This document shows, in pieces, positions 24,969-33,781 of a stretch of 64,000 nucleotides of DNA. The position numbers and the translations under genes were made by a program. Positions within the stretch are counted from its first letter, which is position 1; every line of letters starts with the position of its first letter. The stretch is from JAUIIK01 sp041390865. GTDB lineage: Bacteria > Chloroflexota > Chloroflexia > Thermomicrobiales > CFX8. The notes under the pieces were generated by a model. That model was given only the letters and a program-made list of their open reading frames with translations. It was not told the origin of the DNA and did not search any database. The stretch is taken from contig JAWKPC010000001.1 of assembly GCA_041390865.1 (NCBI GenBank), positions 310,001-374,000 on the forward strand. The letters run 5' to 3'.

Positions 24969-26153
24969 CTAGATCAAACCAACGTCCGTCAACAGTTCGA
25001 GGGTTCCCGCGAGATCGTCGAGATCGGACAGGTCGATGTCTGGTGTCTCGATCTCGGACAGCGGAACGAGGCGCGGGTCCACCTCAACGCCTGAGACTAG
25101 CGGATACTCGAACGTCTCTTCCGCGAAGTATTCCTGTCCCTCGTCGCTCAGCATGAATTCCAGGAGCTGAACCGCCTCATCATGATGCTCCGCGCCGTTG
25201 ATGATACCGGCTCCGGCGACGTTGATCAGCGCACCGGGGCCGCCATCGCGGTACCAGTGGTTCGCGGCGGCAACTTCTCCGCCAGCTTCCTCCTCGAAGC
25301 GATAGAGATAGTAATGGTTGACGAACCCTGCGTCGATTTCGCCGTCAATCGTGGCCTGCACGACCTGGCTGTTTCCAGAGTACCTGGCGGCATCGTTGTC
25401 CTTGATGCCTTCGAGCCAATCACGGGCCACATCCTCGCCCTCGAGTACCCGTAACGCGGTCACGAACGCCTGGAACGAGCCGTTGGTCGGCGCCCAGCCG
25501 AGCCTGCCTTCCCATTCGGGATTCGTGAAATCGAGGATAGATCCGGGGATCTCGTCTTCGCTCACCGCATCACGGTTGTAGACGACCACCCGCGCGCGGC
25601 CGCTCAAGCCGACCCAGACGCCGTCCGGTGATCTGAACCGGCCCTCGACCCGATCGAGGACACTGTCGGGTAGCTCGACGAACATGCCCTCATCGGCGAC
25701 CGCTCCGAGCGCGCCGGCATCCTGAGCGAAGAAGAGGTCAGCCGGCGTGTTGCCGCCCTCTTCCAGCAGCGTTGCCGCCAGTTCGGCCGTCCCGGCGTAC
25801 TGAACCTGAACGTTGATACCGGTTTCCTCGCGGAATCGTTCGATGATCGGACCGACGAGCTCTTCGGACCGTCCCGAGTAGACGATCAAGCTGCCCGGGT
25901 CGAGCTCTTCGGAAGATACCGGATCCGCCTCCGGATCGGCTTCTGGATCAGCTTCGGGGTCTGCTTCCGGATCGGCCTCAGGGTCAGCGTCGGGGCTCGC
26001 CTCCGGATCTGCCTCTGGATCCGCGTCCGCACCAGCATCGTCGTTATCGTCGTCATCTCCACATGCCGCGAGCAGCCATGGAAGAAGCGCTGCCGACGTT
26101 CCAGCGACAGTGTATTTCAGCAGTCGCCTTCGAGTGAACGAGTTCGAATTCAT
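24969..26153 (-). CDS. fbpA: Iron(III)-binding lipoprotein with Asp-Pro-Glu-Ala linker
   Basis: 394 residues from ATG 26153, with AGGAGGT 11 nt upstream. The N-terminus combines a twin-arginine-like motif (TRRRLLKYTVAGTSAALLP) with a lipobox (LLAAC), indicating a membrane-anchored lipoprotein. Residues 34-85 are an acidic linker dominated by DPEA repeats. The binding domain begins LIVYSGRSEELVGPIIERFREETGINVQVQYAGTAELAATLLEE and has a Tyr pair near residue 285 (FVNHYYLYRF), as in FbpA proteins that bind Fe(III). First gene of the operon; a palindrome and a TATAAT box precede it. Confidence 0.93.
   Translation of the reverse strand: MNSNSFTRRRLLKYTVAGTSAALLPWLLAACGDDDDNDDAGADADPEADPEASPDADPEADPEADPEADPEADPEADPVSSEELDPGSLIVYSGRSEELVGPIIERFREETGINVQVQYAGTAELAATLLEEGGNTPADLFFAQDAGALGAVADEGMFVELPDSVLDRVEGRFRSPDGVWVGLSGRARVVVYNRDAVSEDEIPGSILDFTNPEWEGRLGWAPTNGSFQAFVTALRVLEGEDVARDWLEGIKDNDAARYSGNSQVVQATIDGEIDAGFVNHYYLYRFEEEAGGEVAAANHWYRDGGPGALINVAGAGIINGAEHHDEAVQLLEFMLSDEGQEYFAEETFEYPLVSGVEVDPRLVPLSEIETPDIDLSDLDDLAGTLELLTDVGLI
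25921..26029 (-). repeat. Tandem 12-bp repeat encoding (Asp-Pro-Glu-Ala)n in fbpA
   Basis: About nine imperfect copies of a 12-bp unit (GATCCGGAAGCC type on the coding strand) encode the DPEA linker. One copy reads DPEASPDA. Codon variation between copies shows the array is not a very recent expansion. Confidence 0.85.
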
Positions 26154-26205
26154 GCCAGATTCAACCTCCTGGAAACCCGGCATCAGGCGGGCTTCATTCT
26201 AAAAA

Positions 26206-26229
26206 CCGACTAATTTGGTCGGAATTATA
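26206..26229 (-). promoter_or_regulatory. fbpA promoter -10 with overlapping palindromic operator
   Basis: A perfect TATAAT lies at 26229-26224 on the minus strand. Immediately downstream CCGAC-CAAATTA-GTCGG (26222-26206) forms an inverted repeat covering the expected start site, a repressor-type position. The -35 is weak. The palindrome is followed by TTTTT, so it might also terminate thiL transcription. The regulator is not identified; the box does not match a Fur or IdeR consensus, and a distant likeness to Rrf2-type sites is only suggestive. Confidence 0.5.
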
Positions 26230-26285
26230 CTCAGGCGCGGCAATCGCACCATAAAGGGCGCGAATCCAGGAGATGAGGCAGGGGT

Positions 26286-27329
26286 CTAACGGATCGCCGT
26301 GAAGTGATCCCAGGCTCCGGCATCGAGGTCCATCTTGCGCCGGTCCGTCCGGGTCATCTGGATCTGGGCGCGCGACTCCCGGGGTTCGAGGATTTCCCCG
26401 ATCTGGATTGGCGGCGGGCAGCCCCAGCGCTTGAACAGCATCTCGACCAGGACGAAGTTCTCCTGCGGGCATGTGAACAGCAATTCGAAGTCCTCGCCGC
26501 CGCGCATCGCAAGCTCGAACCAGTCGGAGAAGCCCCAGCGCACGGAGTTCGGCACCGGGATCTTCTCCTCGTAGAGCAGCGCCTGAACTTCGCTGGCATC
26601 GCAAATCTTCGGCAGATCGCCGAGCAGGCCATCGGAGAGATCCATGGCGCAGCGGACTCCCGCCCAGCGCAGCAGTAGTCCCTGGACCATCCGGGCTTCC
26701 GGCCGCCGGTGAGCGTCGAGCATGCGCGGCGAACCCTCGAGCTTGAGATTGTCATCGCTGAGAATTCGGGCTCCGGCGGCGGATAATCCGAGCGGTCCGG
26801 TCACGGCGATGACGTCGCCGGCCCGGGCCTGGTCTCGGAGGAGTGGCGGTTTCCGGGGCGAGATCTCGCCATAGATGGTCACGGAGACGACGGTAGCTCT
26901 CGGTGACGCGACGATGTCGCCCCCGACGATGGCGCACTTGTTCTGGTCGGCGACCCGGAGCGCCCCCCTGTAGAACTCGAAGACCCAACGGTCCGACTCA
27001 TCGCCCTTGAGGCCGAGCGAGATCACTGCGACGCGCGGCCTTCCACCCATGCTCGCGATGTCGCTGATATTGACGGCCATCGATTTGATGCCAATCGATT
27101 CGGCCTGGCTCCAGTCGTGGCGGAAGTGGATGCCTTCGATCAGGATGTCGCTCGTGATGGTGGCGGTGTGGCCGGGCCGGGTTGTGAACAGCGCCGCGTC
27201 GTCCCCCGGCCCGAGGATGACTGCTGACTTGTTGTTCTTCGATGCGCGGATGAGATTCGATATCCCGGTAATCAGGCCGAACTCTCCGACATCCGAGATC
27301 TTTTTTCGTTGCCCGCTGATGGCAATCAC
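26286..27329 (-). CDS. thiL: Thiamine-monophosphate kinase
   Basis: 347 residues, start GTG 27329. N-terminal VGEFGLITGISN, the Mg/ATP motif GPGDDAALF, DILIEGIHFRHDW, AVNISDIASMGGRPRVAVISLGL, GGDIVASP and AMDLSDGLLGDLPKIC follow ThiL. The enzyme phosphorylates thiamine monophosphate to the diphosphate cofactor in the cytoplasm. SelD and PurM share the fold, but the Cys/Sec active site of SelD is absent. The start overlaps the stop of the glycosyltransferase gene by 4 nt. Confidence 0.93.
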   Translation of the reverse strand: MIAISGQRKKISDVGEFGLITGISNLIRASKNNKSAVILGPGDDAALFTTRPGHTATITSDILIEGIHFRHDWSQAESIGIKSMAVNISDIASMGGRPRVAVISLGLKGDESDRWVFEFYRGALRVADQNKCAIVGGDIVASPRATVVSVTIYGEISPRKPPLLRDQARAGDVIAVTGPLGLSAAGARILSDDNLKLEGSPRMLDAHRRPEARMVQGLLLRWAGVRCAMDLSDGLLGDLPKICDASEVQALLYEEKIPVPNSVRWGFSDWFELAMRGGEDFELLFTCPQENFVLVEMLFKRWGCPPPIQIGEILEPRESRAQIQMTRTDRRKMDLDAGAWDHFTAIR

Positions 27330-28471
27330 TTCGATCGACTCTCCCGATATGCTCGTTTGTACACAGCGTGAGTCTCCGCGGCTGCTTGACGCCAGGAAAA
27401 CCGGCGGGATTGTTCGACCCCACGCCTCGCCAATTCTCGCCTACGTTCGCTGTTTTCTGCCAGTTCCAGGAGCGCGCCCGCGATCTCGGCCGGCGACGAC
27501 GGATCGACCAGTAACGCCGCGTCGCCCGCTACCTCCGGTAGAGAGGATGTGGCGGAGGTCACCACCGGCGTGCCGCTGGCCATGGACTCGACGACCGGCA
27601 AGCCGAAGCCTTCGTAGTGGGATGGGAACGCGAAGATCGCCGCCGCCGCGTACCACTGGGGGAGATCCGCCGGCTCGACATATCCGGTGAAGCGAACGCG
27701 GTCGGACAGTCCGAGGTTCCTGACGACGCGATGGATCGGACTGTAGAGCCAGCCCGCGCCGCCGATGACCACCAGCGGCCAGCCGATCCGGTCGGCGATC
27801 AGGGCATACGCTCGCAGGAGGCCGTCGAGATTCTTTCGCGGCTGCAGCGTGCCGACGAAGAGAATGAACTGATCCGGCAGATCGTTCGCCGCTCTGAACG
27901 CCGACTGTTCTTCGGCCGAGTGCTCGCGGAAGATCGATTCGACCCCGTTGTGGATGACGGTAATCCGGCCCGGGTCGATCCCGTAGAAACTGACGAGATC
28001 GTCCCGTGTTGCACCGGATACGGCGATGACCTGGCTGGCCCGGCGGGTGCTGAGCTTCGTCATGATCGACAAATAGCGACGCTGGCCGGCTGGATAGTGA
28101 CCTGGAAACCGCTCGAATGCGATGTCGTGGACCGTGACGACGCTCGGCGCGCCAGCGACAACTGGAGCTATGTTGAGCGGGCTGTGCAGGACGTCGAGAT
28201 TGTCGCGGCGGCCCAGTCCGATCCCGGCCGTTTGCTCCCAGAGGATGCGCGCCGGTGGCCAGCCGGTGGGAAAGCGTGCCTGCTTCCAGACGAGCGACCG
28301 TGGAAACCGGTCGACCCATTCATCCGGGACGGAGCCGGTGTAGCTGATGATCTCATCCTCCTGCGCGATGCCGGGGAGTTCCTGGAGCAGCGCTTCGATG
28401 TAGCGGCTGGTTCCCGCCTGGCGGAAACCGGCTTCGAAGGAGAGCTTATGGCTGTTGATTCCGATTCTCAT
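27326..28471 (-). CDS. Family 4 glycosyltransferase
   Basis: 381 residues from ATG 28471 (MRIGINSHKLSFEAGFRQAGTSRYIEALL). The open frame extends upstream to 28648, but that would overlap the divergent helicase gene. GT-B fold markers are the Gly-rich N-terminus, VHDIAFERFPGHY, FVGTLQPRKNLDGLLRAY, VVIGGAGW, RVRFTGYV and the C-terminal FPSHYEGFGLPVVESMASGTPVV with the catalytic-site Glu. It probably transfers a nucleotide-sugar residue to a surface glycan or lipid; donor and acceptor are unknown. It forms a two-gene unit with thiL. Confidence 0.9.
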   Translation of the reverse strand: MRIGINSHKLSFEAGFRQAGTSRYIEALLQELPGIAQEDEIISYTGSVPDEWVDRFPRSLVWKQARFPTGWPPARILWEQTAGIGLGRRDNLDVLHSPLNIAPVVAGAPSVVTVHDIAFERFPGHYPAGQRRYLSIMTKLSTRRASQVIAVSGATRDDLVSFYGIDPGRITVIHNGVESIFREHSAEEQSAFRAANDLPDQFILFVGTLQPRKNLDGLLRAYALIADRIGWPLVVIGGAGWLYSPIHRVVRNLGLSDRVRFTGYVEPADLPQWYAAAAIFAFPSHYEGFGLPVVESMASGTPVVTSATSSLPEVAGDAALLVDPSSPAEIAGALLELAENSERRRELARRGVEQSRRFSWRQAAAETHAVYKRAYRESRSK

Positions 28472-28617
28472 CGGCGCGGCGTCAGCGAAGGCGTCGAGCA
28501 CGCGAAAACCGGAGGTGTGCGATGCGTTGGTATACTCCCATAGCAATTTCGCCAGGTTTGGCTCTTGCCAATCGGTTTTATCCCGGATAATCGCATGTCC
28601 ATCCATTACATAGCTGT

Positions 28618-31494
28618 ATGACGTCGACAAGCCCGCAGCCGACGACAAATGAAATTATCGATCAATTCGGAGCGCTTTACCCGTTCGACCTTGATCCATT
28701 CCAGCGAGAGGCGCTCGAGCAGTTTCTCGAGGGTGATTCCGTCATGGTCGCCGCGCCGACCGGCACCGGCAAAACCCTCGTGGCAGAATTCGGCGTCTAC
28801 GAAGCGTTCCGACGCCAGGGGCGCGTGATCTACACGACTCCGATTAAAGCGCTTTCCAACCAGAAATTCCGGGATCTTCGGGAGATCTACCACGATCAGG
28901 TCGGATTGCTGACCGGCGACGTGACCGAGAAGCCGGAAGCTCCCATCCTGGTCATGACGACTGAAGTGCTCCGGAACATGCTGCTGCAGACGCCCTGGGA
29001 GATCGAGACGGTCGACTGCGTCATCTTCGACGAGGTGCACTACATCGCCGATCAGGAGCGCGGCACGACCTGGGAAGAGGCGATCATCCTCTGCCCGGAG
29101 CACGTCCAGCTCATCTGCCTGTCGGCCACCGTCTCGAACGCGGACGAGATCGCCGGCTGGATCAGCAGGACTCACCGGCCGATTCATCTGATCACCCACT
29201 ACGAGCGCGCCATTCCGCTGGCGCTCTTTTACTATCTGGACAAGAAACTGCGGCCGGTCATCGACCACAGTGGCGAGGTCGTCGGCGATTTCTCGAAGTA
29301 TGGCGGGGAGATCCGCCGCCAGATGCGGCGCGGCGGGATTACTCCCGAGATGCGGCGCCAGGCGGAGCTGGAGGAACCACAGCCGTGGGAAGTTCTCCAG
29401 GCCATGTCCCAGCGCCAGATGCTGCCCGCCATCTACTTTCTCTTTTCACGCAGGGACTGCGAGGAGTATGCCCAGCGGGTTGCGATGATGCGCACCCGGT
29501 TCGTGCCCGACAAGGAGACCGCCGACCGGATCGAGCAGATTATCGACGTCCAGCTACGCGGACTCCGGCCTGAAGATCGCGAGCTCGAACAGGTCGCGAG
29601 CATTATCAGCCTCGCCAGGAGCGGGATCGGGTTCCATCATGCCGGCTTGCTGCCGGTGCTGAAGCAGCTCGTCGAGGTGCTCTTCAGCCATAGCCTGATG
29701 CAAGTAGTCTTCGCGACCGATACGCTGGCGCTCGGTGTCAACATGCCGGCCCGGTCGGTCGTCATCGGCAGGCTCAACAAGTGGGACGGCCGTCAGCGCC
29801 GGCTGCTGATACCGAACGAATTCCAGCAGATGGCCGGTCGAGCCGGCCGCCGGGGCATGGACGAGGTCGGCCACGTCGTCGTTCCCTACTCGCCCTGGGT
29901 GCGCTTCTCGACGATGCTCGAGATCGCCACTGGCGAGCTGGAGCCGGTCATGAGTTCCTTCGCGATCCGCTATAACACGGTCCTCAATCTCTGGGATCCG
30001 CCCCAGGGCAGCCGGGTTCGCTACCTGCTGCAGCAATCCCTTGCCCAGCACCAGTCGGCCCGCCGCGCGAGAGAGCTGGAAGAGGACATCGTCGCGCTCG
30101 AAGAGCGGGCGAAGGAGTTGCCTCATGGCTGTCTCATTGGCTACGAGGGCGGCGATGCGCTACTCGACGAGTACCGCGGCTTCAACCGGTCGACGAACGC
30201 GCTCAGTAATTTGATCCGGACGCTCGAAAAAGACCGCGATAGCCTGGATTTGCAGGCAGATGAGCGGCCCTGGCCCGAGCCCGGGCGACAGGCGCTGCGG
30301 AGGCTGTTCCGGACCAGTGGCCCGGGCGTGGTCGTCCACTCGCGGCGCGGCGGCTGGGGCGTCTTCCTCGGCCGGCCGGAGGGGACGGGCGGCATTGGCC
30401 TGTTCCTGTTCGGGACATCCGTCGTCCGGCTCGAACAGTACCGAGATATCGACTATCTGCCGACTCGCGAGTTCGTGGTCGACGTGCCGGACGAGCTGAC
30501 GATGCTCGACGCTCCGGTGTCTGACGTCTCGACGTTTGTGCCGCTCGACGTGATCGCAGACGTTCACGATCAGGTTGACGCGTTCCCGCTACCCGATCTC
30601 CAGCAGATGGTGATCGAGCATCGGGAGAAGACCGAGGCTCGCCAGCGTGCGGCGCGACAGGAGCTCGAAAAGGACATCCGCGAGGCTCGCGCGCAGCTGG
30701 CAGAGACGCGCAGGACTCGCGAGAATCATCCCTGCCACGATTGCCTTCGGCGCAAGGAACACCAGAACAACATTCGCTACGCGATCGCGCTCGAGAAGGA
30801 GCGCGACCGTTCCGAGCAGGCGCTCAAGGATGAGCTGGAGAGCGAAGCGGAGCGCATTCGCGGCTTGATTCGCGGCATCCGCGATGTCCTGCACCGATTC
30901 GGATATCTCCATCGGGGCTACCCGACGACGAAGACGGATTTGCTGGCCGACGTTTTCGACAACAACGGTCTGATCATCTGCGAGATGATCGACCGCGGGC
31001 TACTGGACAAGCTCAGTCCCGAGGATCTGGCGGAGGCGTTCTCCTGGTACGCCTACGACCGGGACAACCGGCTGCGGAACAACTACTCGTTGCCGAAGCA
31101 TCTCGTGCTCTTGCGCCGCCGCCTGGAAGATCACGAAACGCAGATCGTTGGCGCGGAGCGGGCGAACGGCCTGTTCATCTCGAGCGGCCACCAGCCGAGC
31201 TTCTACGGAGGTCTCCGTGCCTGGTGCGGCGGTGCGAATATTTCGACGATCGTCGAGAAGATCGACCTCAGCGAGGGCGATCTGGTCATGGCGTTCAACA
31301 AGACGCTTGATCTGATGCGCCAGGTGCGGGAGATGCTCGCGAACGCCCGCCCGGACCATCCGCTCCGCCAGTCACTGCAAGAAGCTGAGAATCTAGTCCG
31401 GCGCGACATCGTCGAGCAGTCTCTCTTGCTCGGCGTGACTTCCCGGATCGAGGAGCTTGCCGAGGAGCTGACCGAGGAGGCCGCCGACGGGTAG
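28618..31494 (+). CDS. Ski2/Mtr4-like DExH-box RNA helicase
   Basis: 958 residues. Superfamily 2 motifs are in order: I APTGTGKT (near residue 46), II FDEVHY, III LSATVSN and VI QMAGRAGRRGMDE (near 403). The C-terminal half contains a beta-barrel-like insertion, a coiled coil with a CHDCLRRKEH pair of Cys (near 705) and a DSHCT-like end (YLHRGYPTTKTDLLADVF..., WCGGANISTIVEKIDLSEGDLVMAFNKTLDLMRQV). Relatives in Actinobacteria and Chloroflexota are thought to unwind RNA for degradation or maturation. Monocistronic and divergent from the glycosyltransferase. The ATG at 28618 fits motif spacing. Confidence 0.94.
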   Translation: MTSTSPQPTTNEIIDQFGALYPFDLDPFQREALEQFLEGDSVMVAAPTGTGKTLVAEFGVYEAFRRQGRVIYTTPIKALSNQKFRDLREIYHDQVGLLTGDVTEKPEAPILVMTTEVLRNMLLQTPWEIETVDCVIFDEVHYIADQERGTTWEEAIILCPEHVQLICLSATVSNADEIAGWISRTHRPIHLITHYERAIPLALFYYLDKKLRPVIDHSGEVVGDFSKYGGEIRRQMRRGGITPEMRRQAELEEPQPWEVLQAMSQRQMLPAIYFLFSRRDCEEYAQRVAMMRTRFVPDKETADRIEQIIDVQLRGLRPEDRELEQVASIISLARSGIGFHHAGLLPVLKQLVEVLFSHSLMQVVFATDTLALGVNMPARSVVIGRLNKWDGRQRRLLIPNEFQQMAGRAGRRGMDEVGHVVVPYSPWVRFSTMLEIATGELEPVMSSFAIRYNTVLNLWDPPQGSRVRYLLQQSLAQHQSARRARELEEDIVALEERAKELPHGCLIGYEGGDALLDEYRGFNRSTNALSNLIRTLEKDRDSLDLQADERPWPEPGRQALRRLFRTSGPGVVVHSRRGGWGVFLGRPEGTGGIGLFLFGTSVVRLEQYRDIDYLPTREFVVDVPDELTMLDAPVSDVSTFVPLDVIADVHDQVDAFPLPDLQQMVIEHREKTEARQRAARQELEKDIREARAQLAETRRTRENHPCHDCLRRKEHQNNIRYAIALEKERDRSEQALKDELESEAERIRGLIRGIRDVLHRFGYLHRGYPTTKTDLLADVFDNNGLIICEMIDRGLLDKLSPEDLAEAFSWYAYDRDNRLRNNYSLPKHLVLLRRRLEDHETQIVGAERANGLFISSGHQPSFYGGLRAWCGGANISTIVEKIDLSEGDLVMAFNKTLDLMRQVREMLANARPDHPLRQSLQEAENLVRRDIVEQSLLLGVTSRIEELAEELTEEAADG

Positions 31495-31611
31495 TTGCTA
31501 TCGCTCACCTCACCTTGCGACTCCGCGAAGCAACCGTCCCGGTCGATCGTCCTCCTCCCGGCATCCCGGCGCAGAAGAGATCTACGATACGACAACTCCC
31601 GCACCAACAAT

Positions 31612-32685
31612 CTACCCGGAACGCGGCGCTCGGTCTCGTAGTCTAGCGAGGTTCTCCCGGTAGGGCGGTTCGATGACGCCGTGTTCGGTGATAATTGCCG
31701 TGACGAGTTCGGCGGGGGTGACGTCGAAGGCCGGATTGAGGGCTTCGCTGCCTGAAGCGGCGGTCCGGACGCCACGGAACTCCAGGACTTCCTCGGGCGA
31801 ACGCTCTTCAATCGGGATCCGCGAACCATCAGGACATTCGAAGTCGATCGTCGACGTCGGTATCGCGACGTAGAACGGGACGCCGAAATGACGGGCGAGA
31901 ATCGCGACACCCAGGGTGCCGATCTTGTTCGCGACATCGCCATTGGCGGCGACCCTGTCAGCGCCGACCACCGCCGCTTTGACCTCGCCCCGCGACAGCA
32001 CCGACGCGGCCATGTTGTCGGTGATCAGCGTCGATTGGATGCCCGCCTTCGACAGTTCCCAGGTGTTGAGCCGCGCGCCCTGGAGTAACGGCCGCGTCTC
32101 GTCGATGTAGACGTGGACGTCCTGGCCGAGCACGTGGGCCATGAAGATCACCGAAAGAGCGGTCCCATAGCCTGCCGTGGCGAGACCGCCTGTATTGCAG
32201 TGGGTGAGCACCGATCCTCCGGACAGCAGCGAAGCGCCCGCCAGACCGATCCGGCGGCACATGTCGAGATCCTCGTCCATGATCGCCGCCGCTTCGGACC
32301 AGACCAACGCGCGCAACGCATCGAGGGCGGGCTCATCGGAGGAATTAACCGTTGCGAGGACGCGCCGGATCGCCCAGGCGAGGTTGACCGCCGTCGGTCG
32401 AGCAGCTTCAAGGCGCTGCCCCGCGTCTCGCAGATCGCTGAGAAGCTGTTCGCGGCTCTCGGCAGCCGATGCGTCAGCGGCGATCGCCATGCCATAGGCC
32501 GCCGCGATGCCGATTGCCGGGGCGCCGCGGATCCGCAGCGACCGGATCGCTTCATGCATGTCCTCGACCGTCTCGATCGGGATCCAGCGTTCCTGGCCGG
32601 GCAGAAGGGTCTGGTCGATCAGCTCGACGCGGCCAGGTGAGGCCCGTAGTGGCTGAACCGGCGGTGGCGGGATGTCAGGCGTCAT
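31612..32685 (-). CDS. mtnA: Methylthioribose-1-phosphate isomerase
   Basis: 357 residues from ATG 32685, overlapping the upstream CMD-like gene by 11 nt. The fingerprints are RIRGAPAIGIAAAYGMA, the catalytic Cys in THCNTGGLATAGYGTALSV, TLITDNMAASVL and catalytic Asp in VVGADRVAANGDVANKIGT. It isomerises 5-methylthioribose-1-phosphate to the ribulose form in methionine salvage. Other salvage enzymes are not in the window. eIF2B-alpha-like relatives lack the combined Cys/Asp motifs, so the assignment is firm. Confidence 0.95.
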   Translation of the reverse strand: MTPDIPPPPVQPLRASPGRVELIDQTLLPGQERWIPIETVEDMHEAIRSLRIRGAPAIGIAAAYGMAIAADASAAESREQLLSDLRDAGQRLEAARPTAVNLAWAIRRVLATVNSSDEPALDALRALVWSEAAAIMDEDLDMCRRIGLAGASLLSGGSVLTHCNTGGLATAGYGTALSVIFMAHVLGQDVHVYIDETRPLLQGARLNTWELSKAGIQSTLITDNMAASVLSRGEVKAAVVGADRVAANGDVANKIGTLGVAILARHFGVPFYVAIPTSTIDFECPDGSRIPIEERSPEEVLEFRGVRTAASGSEALNPAFDVTPAELVTAIITEHGVIEPPYRENLARLRDRAPRSG

Positions 32686-33097
32686 CACCGCGCAGGTAGG
32701 CCTTGACGTTTTCGTTGACGTCATCACCCATGTTCAGGCCGTTGATGACGACGGAGATACCGGCGAAGTACTGGAGGACTCCAAGGGCCTCGATCACCTG
32801 GGCGTAGCTGAAACCGAGCTTCTTCAGCCTTGCGGTGTGGATCTGGATGCCGAACTGGTTGTTGAGGAGGGTGACGGTCGCCCAGGCGAGAAACTCCTTG
32901 AGGGTCGGGTCGAGCTCGCCTTCATCCATGACCTTGTGGCGGTGCTCGACGGCGGCTTCAAGGATCGCGGGGTTGTTGCCGAGCACTTTGTAAATATTCG
33001 GTACCTGGCCGGAGCCGAAGCCCTCCTTGATGTCCTCGTAGGCGGCCTTCGTGCGATCGTCCGCGTCCGCCTCTTCGCGATACGGTAGTGTCGGCAC
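32675..33097 (-). CDS. Carboxymuconolactone-decarboxylase/AhpD-fold protein without cysteines
   Basis: 140 residues. The helical CMD/AhpD fold is suggested by DDRTKAAYEDIKEGFGSGQVPNIYKVLGNNPAILEAAVEHRHKVM, LKEFLAWATVTLLNNQFGIQIHTARLKKLGFSYAQVIEAL and a C-terminal helix. The position of the family's CxxC redox pair reads NNQFGIQIHTAR, so the protein has the proton-relay His but no catalytic Cys. There is no Cys anywhere in the chain. A peroxidase role is therefore unlikely; a lyase or binding role is possible. It is translationally coupled to mtnA, which hints at methionine-salvage related work, an inference only. Confidence 0.8.
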   Translation of the reverse strand: MPTLPYREEADADDRTKAAYEDIKEGFGSGQVPNIYKVLGNNPAILEAAVEHRHKVMDEGELDPTLKEFLAWATVTLLNNQFGIQIHTARLKKLGFSYAQVIEALGVLQYFAGISVVINGLNMGDDVNENVKAYLRGDDA

Positions 33098-33178
33098 CTG
33101 TTTCGCTCCCTCATCGTGATCAGTTGATGGATCTAAGCTGGCGGTTCTCCGCGTATGCGCTGATCCGCCGATCGTAGT

Positions 33179-33700
33179 CTACCGCCCGCCGAAACTCTCG
33201 AGATAGCGGCGGATCGTCTCGCCGCCGCCGGGAGTGATCTGACGGATCATGACCTGATGGGGGATGTTCGCCATCGTGAAGACCCGGCCGACGGCGTTGA
33301 AGCCCAGGCGCTTGTAGAAATCGAGCGCGTGTGTCTGGGCGTTCAGGATGATGTACTCGCCGCCTTCCTCGGCTGAGCGTTCGATCATTCGCTCCATGAT
33401 TTGCCAGCCGATGCCGTGGCCGCGATAGTCCTTCCGTACGGCGACCCAGGCGATCTGGGCCTCGTCGCCGAGCATCGTCAAGCGCCCGGTCCCGACCGGT
33501 CGCGAATCGTAGTCGGCAAGGTAGTGGAAGCTCCGTTTGTCGTCCGGATCATTGCGCGCATTCGGCGTGAGCGCCTGCTCCGCGACGAACACTTCGTCGC
33601 GAATCTTGAATACATCTTCCATGTCAGTCGGCGAATGGACTTCCCGCACGACTATTTGAGGCTCGGATGACCGCTCTCGTCCGTCCATGGGTGATCCCAT
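33179..33700 (-). CDS. GNAT-family N-acetyltransferase
   Basis: 173 residues. The acetyl-CoA site is in QIAWVAVRKDYRGHGIGWQIMERMIERS. The N-terminal FKIRDEVFVAEQALTPNARNDPDDKRSFHYLA and the later LNAQTHALDFYKRLGFNAVGRVF, MANIPHQVM resemble ElaA/YjcF-type acetyltransferases. The substrate is not predictable. It precedes the CMD-mtnA pair on the same strand with an 81-nt gap. Confidence 0.88.
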   Translation of the reverse strand: MGSPMDGRERSSEPQIVVREVHSPTDMEDVFKIRDEVFVAEQALTPNARNDPDDKRSFHYLADYDSRPVGTGRLTMLGDEAQIAWVAVRKDYRGHGIGWQIMERMIERSAEEGGEYIILNAQTHALDFYKRLGFNAVGRVFTMANIPHQVMIRQITPGGGETIRRYLESFGGR

Positions 33701-33781
33701 CGTACGACCTGTTACGCAGCGATCAGACTAGCAACTGATGGTGTGCTTGGTAAACATCCATAATCGCAAGAATCCAACGGG

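Noticed and set aside
26286..27329. Possible selD (selenophosphate synthetase), which would support the Sec hypothesis
   Set aside because: Motifs GPGDDAALF and DLSDGLLGDL fit ThiL, and the SelD Cys/Sec active-site region is missing.
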